Virus record (IMG/VR): IMGVR_UViG_3300025162_000103
Location: 1 to 37,702 of that record
Reading direction: 5' to 3' (one strand)
Source: a virus
DNA: 37,702 nt
Shown here: in pieces, positions 8,928 through 15,836 of the stretch
How the letters are laid out: every line of letters starts with the position of its first letter
Numbering within the stretch: position 1 is the stretch's first letter
Notes under the pieces: generated by a model
What the model was told of the DNA's origin: nothing
Seen by the model: only the letters and a program-made list of their open reading frames with translations
Database searches by the model: none
Translations under genes and position numbers: made by a program

Positions 8928-9272
8928 ATGGCCATTGCTCGATACGAAAATATCAATGTCAACAATGTCACAGCTGGAATTGATTCCATCGGCCAGCAGA
9001 CAACGACCATCACATTGGCATTTCAGACTCGGGCATTGGTGCAAGATGTCAGAGACTCAATGATTGCATCCAAGGATGATCGAGCCTATACCAAGCAAGT
9101 TCGTTTTATCTTGAATTTCACTCCAAACACATTGGCGGTTTCATTGAATCAATATCAATATTCCATCAATTGGAGAAATAAAGATTATCGGGTTATGGAT
9201 GTTTTGGAGTCGAATGATCGCATGAATGTGACTTTTGTCTGTTATCGTAACGATCCAGTGACATCAGTATGA
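8928..9272 (+). CDS. Head closure / head-tail adaptor protein (probable)
   Basis: A 114-residue protein that starts at the base after the connector stop. It is predicted to be mostly beta (VRFILNFTP, YSINWRNKDYRVMDVL, NVTFVCYRND), as in the SPP1 gp16 / HK97 gp7-type stoppers whose small barrel closes the connector. NKDYRVMDVLE resembles the W-x-Y-V-ε strand common in this family. Overlap with the next gene is four bases (ATGA). The family call is based on size, fold pattern and place in the operon. Confidence 0.6.
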   Translation: MAIARYENINVNNVTAGIDSIGQQTTTITLAFQTRALVQDVRDSMIASKDDRAYTKQVRFILNFTPNTLAVSLNQYQYSINWRNKDYRVMDVLESNDRMNVTFVCYRNDPVTSV

Positions 9273-9694
9273 CCACACAACAAAATATTCTTAACTATGC
9301 CCAGGCGATTCAAAATCAACTGGCTGCCACTGTTTCACCAGTGCCAGTGTATGCAAACTTCAACAGGAATTTTGCAGAGCAAACCCAGTTTTTGGTTTGG
9401 CAGCTGCGGAATGTCCACCAGCCAGTCTATACAGGGCCGACCCAATCCAACAAAGGGATTGACACACCCATTTTTCAGACATCGGTTTTTGCCTCAGATA
9501 TGAATAATTGTTTCAGCATGACCAATCAGATTCTTCAGGCATTGCATGGATTCTCAGGATTTTTTGGTGTGCAAGGGTCATTTGCTGGTATTTTTGTGTC
9601 GAAAATTGATATATCGATGCTATACAATACCTATGATGACAATGTAAAATTGAACCAAATAATCTTGGATTGTCGGATGGATATTCCATGTTGA
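9269..9694 (+). CDS. Tail terminator / tail completion protein (probable)
   Basis: A 141-residue protein placed just before the tail tube gene, where lambda gpU or DUF3168-type tail terminators lie. It begins with a helix (QQNILNYAQAIQNQLAA) followed by strands, as these proteins do. They cap the tail tube and join it to the head. The start overlaps the preceding stop by four bases. No decisive motif is visible, so the call is mostly contextual. Confidence 0.55.
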   Translation: MTTQQNILNYAQAIQNQLAATVSPVPVYANFNRNFAEQTQFLVWQLRNVHQPVYTGPTQSNKGIDTPIFQTSVFASDMNNCFSMTNQILQALHGFSGFFGVQGSFAGIFVSKIDISMLYNTYDDNVKLNQIILDCRMDIPC

Positions 9695-9737
9695 TAAAAC
9701 AAAACAATTCGTTTAATTTTTCTCAAAGGATTTAATC

Positions 9738-10259
9738 ATGGCATTACCTAATCAAGTCTTACCAGGCTTTGCAGCGTCACTATGGTGTCAAACTGGAGCA
9801 TCACCCACAGCATTGACATTGACCCAATTGTCCACTTGGACTGGCCAAGTCGCTGGCATTATTGGCACTACAGCTGGCGGTACTGGATCAAGCGCACAAC
9901 AGCTGTTAGTCGAGGACATTCCAGCATTTGGCCAAGATGATGCATCAGCCAATTTCGGAGTCGCTGGATCAAGACAGTCAGACATCATCCCAACTCAATC
10001 AAAACCCACATCCATGACGATTGTGGCAGCATGGAACCCATCAGACGCTGGTTTGCTTTTGATGCGAGCTGATGCCTATTCTGGCGTGATTGATCGCACT
10101 TTTGTGATTGCAGCAGTGTCTGGCTCCAATACAGTGGCTTATGCTTTCAATGGCCGAGTGTCTGAATTCAAAATTGAGACAAACACCAAGGCCGAGGCAA
10201 AATGCACATTCACAGTCCACCCCAGGGGTAATCTCTACGGCTGGTCAAATAATACTTAA
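9738..10259 (+). CDS. Major tail (tube) protein
   Basis: A 173-residue protein with a good ribosome site (AAAGGA) after a 43-base gap, consistent with high expression. It is small, Ala/Gly/Thr-rich and beta-rich. The pattern DIIPTQSKPTSMTIVAAWNP followed by DRTFVIAAVSGSNTVAYAFNGRVSEFKIE is typical of siphovirus tail tubes, in which a strand pair folds around a helix and the last part (KCTFTVHPRG) ends in a tube strand. It lies between the tail terminator and the tail chaperones. Confidence 0.75.
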   Translation: MALPNQVLPGFAASLWCQTGASPTALTLTQLSTWTGQVAGIIGTTAGGTGSSAQQLLVEDIPAFGQDDASANFGVAGSRQSDIIPTQSKPTSMTIVAAWNPSDAGLLLMRADAYSGVIDRTFVIAAVSGSNTVAYAFNGRVSEFKIETNTKAEAKCTFTVHPRGNLYGWSNNT

Positions 10260-10271
10260 TCAGGCAAAACC

Positions 10272-10409
10272 ATGATTACAGTTCAATTTGCAAATGGCAA
10301 AACCTATCAAGTGGAAAATATTGATGAGGCTATTGCCAAATGCCTGGCTGCTGGGGATGACCCATTCAGACCCATTATTGTTGAAACACCAGAAACAAAA
10401 ACAGAATAA
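10272..10409 (+). CDS. Hypothetical small protein, 45 residues
   Basis: A short frame (MITVQFANGKTYQVENIDEA at its start, then CLAAGDDPFRPIIVETPETK) between the tail tube and the next small gene. It starts 12 bases after the tube stop and its base composition and codon use match its neighbours. The beta-hairpin-then-helix pattern looks like a folded mini-domain. No family is recognised. A structural accessory role is only suggested by position. Confidence 0.55.
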   Translation: MITVQFANGKTYQVENIDEAIAKCLAAGDDPFRPIIVETPETKTE

Positions 10410-10415
10410 AACACA

Positions 10416-10646
10416 ATGACAACAATACAAAACAATAATGATCTTTTGGGATATTTGATAAACCAAGCCGAGTCTGGTAAAAAAGATTGGTTTGGTTTTT
10501 CACAACAAAAAATCACTGGCATCAATTTGGCGTTTGATATTGCCAAAAACCATGCCGACTCGATGACTCCAGAGGAGGTGGTTGATTACGTCATCCAGCT
10601 CAATAGTATGATTTTCAAGAAAATCATCATTGGAAAGCTCAATTAA
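10416..10646 (+). CDS. Hypothetical protein in tail operon
   Basis: A 76-residue, mainly helical protein (NDLLGYLINQAESGKKDWFG, then MTPEEVVDYVIQLNSMIFKK). It starts six bases after the previous small gene, and the next gene's ATG directly follows its stop. It is in the place where siphoviruses often have tail accessory genes. No family recognised. Confidence 0.6.
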   Translation: MTTIQNNNDLLGYLINQAESGKKDWFGFSQQKITGINLAFDIAKNHADSMTPEEVVDYVIQLNSMIFKKIIIGKLN

Positions 10647-11210
10647 ATGTCCACCGAAATCAAAATTCAATGGAGTGGATTCAAAGAATTTGAGGATTTG
10701 CTGGATCAAATTGATGATGAATTCAGCGAAAAAGACACTAGAAACATTTTGAGAAATGCTTGCAGATCGGCCATGAAACCAGTATTGGAAACGGCCAGGG
10801 CATTATTAACAACACACATCGACACTGGCCAGCTCAGAGCATCACTCCAAATCGAGGCGAGAAAACCAACGGCCAAAGATAAGCATTCAATATATACCAC
10901 ACCGACCACAATTATGATTTCTCGGGTCACAGTGGCACCAGGTAATAAATTTGTGCCCGATGATGGGGGCAAAAAGCAATTGTCCAAAAAATTCAGGAAT
11001 GTCAAAACCCATCAAGTGGAACATATGCACAGCGATGGCCGAGCATTTGCCATTGAGTTTGGTACGGCCAGATGGCTCAAGGGCGAGGGCAGCCCATTCA
11101 TTCGGCCAGCTCTGGAAAGCAATGCAATCCAAGTCACCAATTCATTGGCTGGTGATTTAAAAGACGCATTAATAAAATACAAATCAAAACACATGGGAAC
11201 AGGAAAATGA
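10647..11210 (+). CDS. HK97 gp10-like neck/tail protein
   Basis: A 187-residue protein with the HK97 gp10 pattern: an opening MSTEIKIQWSGFKEFEDLL, a helix with AMKPVLETARALLTTHIDTGQLRASL, and the near C-terminal GSPFIRPALE, where F-x-R-P-A is the family hallmark. These proteins act at the head-tail joint. Unusually, it lies after the tail tube gene and not before the tail terminator. It overlaps the next start by four bases. Confidence 0.8.
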   Translation: MSTEIKIQWSGFKEFEDLLDQIDDEFSEKDTRNILRNACRSAMKPVLETARALLTTHIDTGQLRASLQIEARKPTAKDKHSIYTTPTTIMISRVTVAPGNKFVPDDGGKKQLSKKFRNVKTHQVEHMHSDGRAFAIEFGTARWLKGEGSPFIRPALESNAIQVTNSLAGDLKDALIKYKSKHMGTGK

Positions 11211-11695
11211 ATCAACTTGCAAATGCTTTTGGCTCCAAATTTACCGAAAATAAAGACTCACTCAGGATCAAATCGTTTGAATTGAATGGCCACACATTCA
11301 GAGTTAAAGTACCATTGACAGCTGAAACTGATGCCATGTTTGAGCGAGTCAAGAGCATTGACGAGGCCAAGGCCAATCAGTTTTATCAGGAAATGTCCAA
11401 AGAGTTTATTGAGAATCGGGTCAAATATGAGAATGATCCAGATGTCAAATACCTCGAGGATGACATCGAGGTCAAGGAAACATCGATCAAAGAGACATCG
11501 AGAAACAAGGTTTTGACCCAAAATAGGATCACTGAGCTGGTACGGCTATTGGTGCCAGAGAATAAAGACTTTGACATGGCATCGATCACTTATGCGGATA
11601 TCGAGGAATTATTTCCATTTTCCATCCAGATGGAATTAATCGATCAAATCAATAATGTGATTTCACCCAATTATTCGGCCACCAAGGGAAAATAG
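11207..11695 (+). CDS. Tail assembly chaperone, gpG-like
   Basis: A 162-residue acidic, helical protein immediately before a frame-shifted extension and the tape measure gene, the exact place of lambda gpG. The last codons read AAG GGA AAA TAG and contain the slippery heptamer GGGAAAA at 11686-11692. Most ribosomes should stop at TAG; a minority should shift back one base and make the longer gpGT-like product. The proteins bind the tape measure and recruit tube subunits during tail assembly. Ribosome site AGGA precedes the start. Confidence 0.85.
   Translation: MNQLANAFGSKFTENKDSLRIKSFELNGHTFRVKVPLTAETDAMFERVKSIDEAKANQFYQEMSKEFIENRVKYENDPDVKYLEDDIEVKETSIKETSRNKVLTQNRITELVRLLVPENKDFDMASITYADIEELFPFSIQMELIDQINNVISPNYSATKGK
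11686..11692 (+). promoter_or_regulatory. -1 ribosomal slippery heptamer GGGAAAA
   Basis: The zero frame is read as G GGA AAA, so the heptamer fits the X XXY YYZ rule, and it is one base different from the lambda site GGGAAAG. It ends directly at the TAG of the gpG-like gene. After a -1 shift reading continues in an open frame to 12042. Confidence 0.85.
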
Positions 11696-12042
11696 TCGGA
11701 TCGGTTCGTAGGCAAGTCAAAGCCTACATCACCGCCCATGGGGCCGATCCAGCAGCAATTGACGAGGGCACATTCAATGACATTGCCATCATGTATGCGG
11801 ATGGCTTAATTGGTAATCGTGGGATTTTGGAGGTTTTGGGGAATCTCACAGCTGGCCAATTTAATAAAATGTTGTCGAAAGGCAAGTCACCCTATACACT
11901 CGAGGATATAATTCCAAGGACTTATGACTACATTTTCCCACCATTAAACGAGGTGGACAAACAGGATTTGGTGAATCAGAGACTTTTGGCGTTTGTGATG
12001 ATGGCACCAAACTGCCCGACACATTTATTTGAGGTTAAATAA
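11692..12042 (+). CDS. Frameshift extension of the tail chaperone (gpT-like part of gpGT)
   Basis: After the -1 shift the frame is open for 116 codons, beginning IVGSVRRQVKAYITAHGAD, and stops at 12040-12042 where it overlaps the tape measure ATG. The first 33 codons precede any ATG, so an independent gene from ATG 11791 would lose the start of the domain. The predicted fusion is about 278 residues. The T part is known in lambda to bind the tail tube protein. Only the frameshift product is likely to be functional. Confidence 0.8.
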   Translation: MVGSVRRQVKAYITAHGADPAAIDEGTFNDIAIMYADGLIGNRGILEVLGNLTAGQFNKMLSKGKSPYTLEDIIPRTYDYIFPPLNEVDKQDLVNQRLLAFVMMAPNCPTHLFEVK

Positions 12043-13979
12043 TGGCCAATATTATTGCTGGTTTAGGTGCCCAACTGGGGCTAGATACCACCGAATTCAG
12101 AAAAGGGATTTCTGAGGCCAAAAACTCACTCAAAGATTTAAAAGAATATATCCCTGAAATATTGTCCATTGCTGCATTTCTTGAGATGACCAAGGCAGCA
12201 ATGGAATTTTCCAATAAGATTGTGGAAACGGCCAAAGCCAATGATGTGGCCACAGCATCTATTTTGGAGCTGGCCAAAGCACTTGAGGAAAATGGCGGTT
12301 CAGCCGATGCCACCAGCAAAATCTATTCTGGATTCACGGCCAAGCTGGAATCGGCTATTCAGGGAAATGCCAAGGCACAGACATCATTTGAGAAATTGGG
12401 CGTTTCACTCAATGACTTGAGGCATTTGTCAGAACAGGCATTGTTTGAAAAGACTGTATCAGCTCTTGGGAATATGAAAGATGCAGCCGAAAGAAATGGC
12501 CTGGCATTCGAGACATTGGGCAAATCCATCAAAGGTGTTGATCTCAAGGGTTTGGCGGCCACCATGCAAGAAAATAAAGGCTCCATGGACAAATATGCCT
12601 CGGCCATTGAGCAAGCGCATGAATTGTCACTCAAACTTGAGGCTGCCAGCAGAAACCTATCATTGCAGTTTACCAACGCATTCATTCCGACAATGAATGC
12701 TGTCTATGATAGTTTTCATAAAACTGGCACCATGATGGAAATGTTTTTTGGCTGGCTCAAGATTGGTGCCCAGGCAATTGGCGATTTTGTTGAGGCAGCT
12801 GTTACAGCATTTCAGCATTTTGGCAGCATCATTAAATTGCTGGCCAAGGATTTATACACTCTTTTTGATATTCGGAGCTATACCCAAGGCACATTTTTCA
12901 AACAGCTCACAGATAATCTGAATCAATTCACCACAGAATGGGCAAAGGATTCTGACGATTATGTTGCATCACTCAAGAAAATTGAGGAGGCAAACAATAA
13001 AGTCGCACCCATCAAACCTCAAGACAAAGTAAACAGAACAGTGGTGGAAAGCTATTCTGGTCAGCTATTGGCAGAAAAAGAATTGTTTAATTCTTACAAA
13101 AAACGATCAGATTTGAATTTGGAAATACTCACACAAAAAGAAAAAGACAAAGAGCTGACCAAAAACGAAAAAGAAATGCAAGACGCAATCAATAAAGTCT
13201 TGAATGAGCAGCAAAAAACCATTGACGATATTGATAAAAAGAAAAATCTAATTGATAAAAATAAGACAGGAGCTGGCCAAATGGCTGCCGAATTGGACAG
13301 ACAGAAATCACTGGTTCAGTTATCCACCGACTACTATATTGGTGAAACCAAAAAAGTGGTGGCAGCCAATCAAGAGGCCAGAACAAAATTCAGCACTGGA
13401 TGGAATGAGGCATTTGCTCAATATAAAGAAAATGCCGAAACAATGGCAGATGTTGGCAGAAAATCATTCAATACAATTGTGGATTCAATGTCAACAGCAT
13501 TGGAGAATTTTGCAAAAACTGGAAAAATCAGTTTTTCCAGTTTGGCTCGGAGCATTATTGCGGATTTGATTGCCATTCAAATCAAGGCTCAAGCTACTCA
13601 ATTATTTAGTAGTTTGGGAGCAAGTCTTTTTACTGGTAGTGCATTTCAATCCAGCAATGTAGCGGTACCAGGCGAGGGCAGCATGAGTATTTCAAGCTAT
13701 TTTGGTGGGCCTAAAGCAGCTGGTGGAGATGTCTCTGGAGGTACACCATATTTGGTGGGAGAAAAAGGCCCAGAATTGATGATTCCAAGGGGGTCGGGGA
13801 CAATCATTCCAAATGACAAAATGGGAGGTATTGGCGGTACCACCAGCGTGACAAATAACTACATCAATGCCATCGATACCAAATCATTTGAAGATCGGCT
13901 ATATGGCAGCTCTGGTGCGATTTGGGCAGCCAATCAATATGCCACCAAGAACATTGCCACAACGAGGAGCAGATCATAA
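12042..13979 (+). CDS. Tail tape measure protein
   Basis: A 645-residue, mostly helical protein after the tail chaperones. The N-terminus (GLGAQLGLDTTEFRKGI) is the usual tape-measure opening. A long coiled region fills the middle, with a Lys/Glu-rich helix at about 340-420. The segment NFAKTGKISFSSLARSIIAD near 490-510 is the lambda-type tape-measure C-terminal signature. A Gly-rich tail with GGTPYLVGEKGPELMIP follows, also typical. At about 0.15 nm per residue the tail should be near 100 nm (inference from known phages). The stop overlaps the next ATG (TAATG). Confidence 0.93.
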   Translation: MANIIAGLGAQLGLDTTEFRKGISEAKNSLKDLKEYIPEILSIAAFLEMTKAAMEFSNKIVETAKANDVATASILELAKALEENGGSADATSKIYSGFTAKLESAIQGNAKAQTSFEKLGVSLNDLRHLSEQALFEKTVSALGNMKDAAERNGLAFETLGKSIKGVDLKGLAATMQENKGSMDKYASAIEQAHELSLKLEAASRNLSLQFTNAFIPTMNAVYDSFHKTGTMMEMFFGWLKIGAQAIGDFVEAAVTAFQHFGSIIKLLAKDLYTLFDIRSYTQGTFFKQLTDNLNQFTTEWAKDSDDYVASLKKIEEANNKVAPIKPQDKVNRTVVESYSGQLLAEKELFNSYKKRSDLNLEILTQKEKDKELTKNEKEMQDAINKVLNEQQKTIDDIDKKKNLIDKNKTGAGQMAAELDRQKSLVQLSTDYYIGETKKVVAANQEARTKFSTGWNEAFAQYKENAETMADVGRKSFNTIVDSMSTALENFAKTGKISFSSLARSIIADLIAIQIKAQATQLFSSLGASLFTGSAFQSSNVAVPGEGSMSISSYFGGPKAAGGDVSGGTPYLVGEKGPELMIPRGSGTIIPNDKMGGIGGTTSVTNNYINAIDTKSFEDRLYGSSGAIWAANQYATKNIATTRSRS

Positions 13980-14581
13980 TGCCTGGCTTTCAAAATATTG
14001 TGGATATTCAACAAAAGATGACAGTCAACAATCGGAGGATTGTTGGCCAGCAAGTGTCAAGATCAGGCCAAGTGACAGTGGCTCAATATCTCAGTTCGGT
14101 GCCGTGGGTTTTTACAATCATTCCACACAATTTTTTGTATTACCCACAGGTCAGAGACATCATTCAAGCAATTGACAATTTGGATCGGCAGCTGCCAGAC
14201 TACATTGCATTTGCATCGAGCCAGTTGTCATGGTTCACACAAAACCAAGGAACGGCCACTGTGGCCAGTTTGAATGGCACTCCAACTCCAAACAGCCAAA
14301 CAGTAAATCTAACCTCAAATGGGACATACAAGGCTGGGGACTTCATATCCATCAATGGTTCTGTTTACAAAATTACCAACGATTCGACTGGATCGGTGAT
14401 TTATATCAATCGGCCATTGATCGGATCACCGACATCGGCTGCACCAGTGGTTTTGGGGAATGCGTGTTCATTCTATGTGGTGGCCGAACAATGCCCTACA
14501 TACTCACTCACACCAATGACCAATGGCGCATTTGTCGAATGGTCTGGCCCATTTGTATTTCGTGAATACATCACAGGATAA
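13979..14581 (+). CDS. Minor tail protein after the tape measure (distal tail position)
   Basis: A 200-residue protein whose ATG overlaps the tape measure stop. It occupies the position of lambda gpM or a distal tail protein. The N-terminal half is mixed (VPWVFTIIPHNFLYYPQVRD), and the second half holds a small beta domain around SQTVNLTSNGTYKAGDFISI that resembles a carbohydrate-binding or Ig-like insert. No catalytic motif. Tail-tip placement is inferred from gene order. Confidence 0.6.
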   Translation: MPGFQNIVDIQQKMTVNNRRIVGQQVSRSGQVTVAQYLSSVPWVFTIIPHNFLYYPQVRDIIQAIDNLDRQLPDYIAFASSQLSWFTQNQGTATVASLNGTPTPNSQTVNLTSNGTYKAGDFISINGSVYKITNDSTGSVIYINRPLIGSPTSAAPVVLGNACSFYVVAEQCPTYSLTPMTNGAFVEWSGPFVFREYITG

Positions 14582-14583
14582 TT

Positions 14584-15390
14584 ATGTCAACAGCAATTGC
14601 AGCACTCAACTCCAGCTCAATCCGATATGCTGAATTTGTCGAATTGATTCTCACAGTTTATGCTGGGGACTTTATTGTCGGCAGTACCTACACCATTTTT
14701 GTGGTCGGCACGACTAATTTCACGGCCATTGGTGCATCATCCAACACAGTGGGGACAGTATTCACGGCCACTGGTGTCGGCACTGGTACTGGCAAAGCGC
14801 AGCAGATTTATACATTTTGCAATGCAGCTGCACCAGTAGTGGTCAATGGGATCACATTTGCTGGTTATGGGACATTTCTTGGAATCAGCGAAATTCAGCA
14901 AGACATGAAAGCCAGCAGCGTGGATATTAAAGTGTCATTGACTGGCCTCGATATCAATGTGGTGGCATTGATATTATCTTCACCAGTCAAAGGCAGCACT
15001 GTTAAGATTTGGCGAGGGTTTCTGGATACCAGCAATCAAATTGAAACAATTGGCGGTGTACAGCAGTTTTTCCAGAGATACCAGGGCATCATTAACAATG
15101 TGGCCATCAATGAGAATTTTGATACTGAAAAGAGACAGCGCACAGTCACTTGTGTGGTTTCTTGTGCATCGATGCGTCTGGTGCTGGACTCAAGGATTGC
15201 TGGCATTAAAACCAATCCATCAAATTGGCGGTTTTTGTACCCAAACGATACCAGCATGGATCGAGTGCCAGTGATTGCCTCAACCTATTTCAATTTCGGC
15301 CAAAACCCAGTACCAGGCTCGGCCACCAAAGTGGTCGGATCAACTCAAACCAATCCATCAGCACTGGTGGCATTCTCAAAAAGCCCATGA
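14584..15390 (+). CDS. Tail protein, DUF2163-like, with inserted small beta domain
   Basis: A 268-residue protein. Residues 74-200 (ITFAGYGTFLGISEIQQDMK, then VSLTGLDINVVALILSSPVK and VKIWRGFLD) look like the DUF2163/lambda gpL-like tail-tip family. The first part of the same domain (YAEFVELILT) is separated from the rest by about 45 residues with the pattern GSTYTIFVVGTTNFTAIGAS, then FTATGVGTGTGKAQ. This module recurs in many environmental phage proteins and looks like an insertion. Ribosome site AGGA. The stop overlaps the GNAT-like gene (ATGA). Confidence 0.6.
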   Translation: MSTAIAALNSSSIRYAEFVELILTVYAGDFIVGSTYTIFVVGTTNFTAIGASSNTVGTVFTATGVGTGTGKAQQIYTFCNAAAPVVVNGITFAGYGTFLGISEIQQDMKASSVDIKVSLTGLDINVVALILSSPVKGSTVKIWRGFLDTSNQIETIGGVQQFFQRYQGIINNVAINENFDTEKRQRTVTCVVSCASMRLVLDSRIAGIKTNPSNWRFLYPNDTSMDRVPVIASTYFNFGQNPVPGSATKVVGSTQTNPSALVAFSKSP

Positions 15391-15833
15391 TTAGACTTGC
15401 AAACAAATTTGACATTCCAATTTTGATTGCAATGATTCAAGAGTTTTCAAAAGAAACATTGATTCAAAAATATAAAGACGAGACATTGTGGGACAAAAAA
15501 TATGTGGGAAATTTGCTTTACAGTTTAATTCTTGGACGAGGTTTTATTGTCATTGACGAGAATTTGAAGGGGATGATCATTGCCATGATTACACCCAATG
15601 TTTGGTGCCCAAAATCAAATCAGCTCAATGAGCTGGCGTGGTGGGTGGCTCCAGAGGCAAGGAATGGGTTACTTGGCGGCAAATTGTGGATAGAATTTAA
15701 CAAACAAGCTCAAAAGCTATTGGATGAAAAAAGGATCGATGTGGTGATGACATCACTTATGGCGAACAGTCCAAAAATTGATTATTCAAAACGTGGTTTC
15801 AAACAATTGCACACAACATTTTTCAGAGAATAA
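15387..15833 (+). CDS. GNAT-like acetyltransferase in the tail operon
   Basis: A 148-residue protein from ATG 15387, coupled by ATGA to the previous gene. GNAT features: N-terminal helix after a short strand (IRLANKFDIPILIAMIQEF), the strand pair FIVIDENLKGMIIAMI, the ELAWWVAPEARNGLLGGKLW segment, which corresponds to the acetyl-CoA-binding loop and helix, and a final YSKRGFKQLHTTFFRE, the usual beta6-beta7 end. GNAT enzymes move an acetyl group from CoA to an amine. The P-loop-like Q/RxxGxG/A motif is degenerate (ARNGLLGGK), so activity is not certain. Genes of this kind sit beside tail-tip genes in other environmental phages. Confidence 0.75.
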   Translation: MIRLANKFDIPILIAMIQEFSKETLIQKYKDETLWDKKYVGNLLYSLILGRGFIVIDENLKGMIIAMITPNVWCPKSNQLNELAWWVAPEARNGLLGGKLWIEFNKQAQKLLDEKRIDVVMTSLMANSPKIDYSKRGFKQLHTTFFRE

Positions 15834-15836
15834 AAA

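Noticed and set aside
11791-12042. Independent 83-residue gene before the tape measure
   Set aside because: The same frame is open back to the slippery site, and the gpGT-like fusion explains it better.
13867-14175. 102-residue frame across the end of the tape measure
   Set aside because: It overlaps two coupled genes in another frame and has no start signal or composition support.
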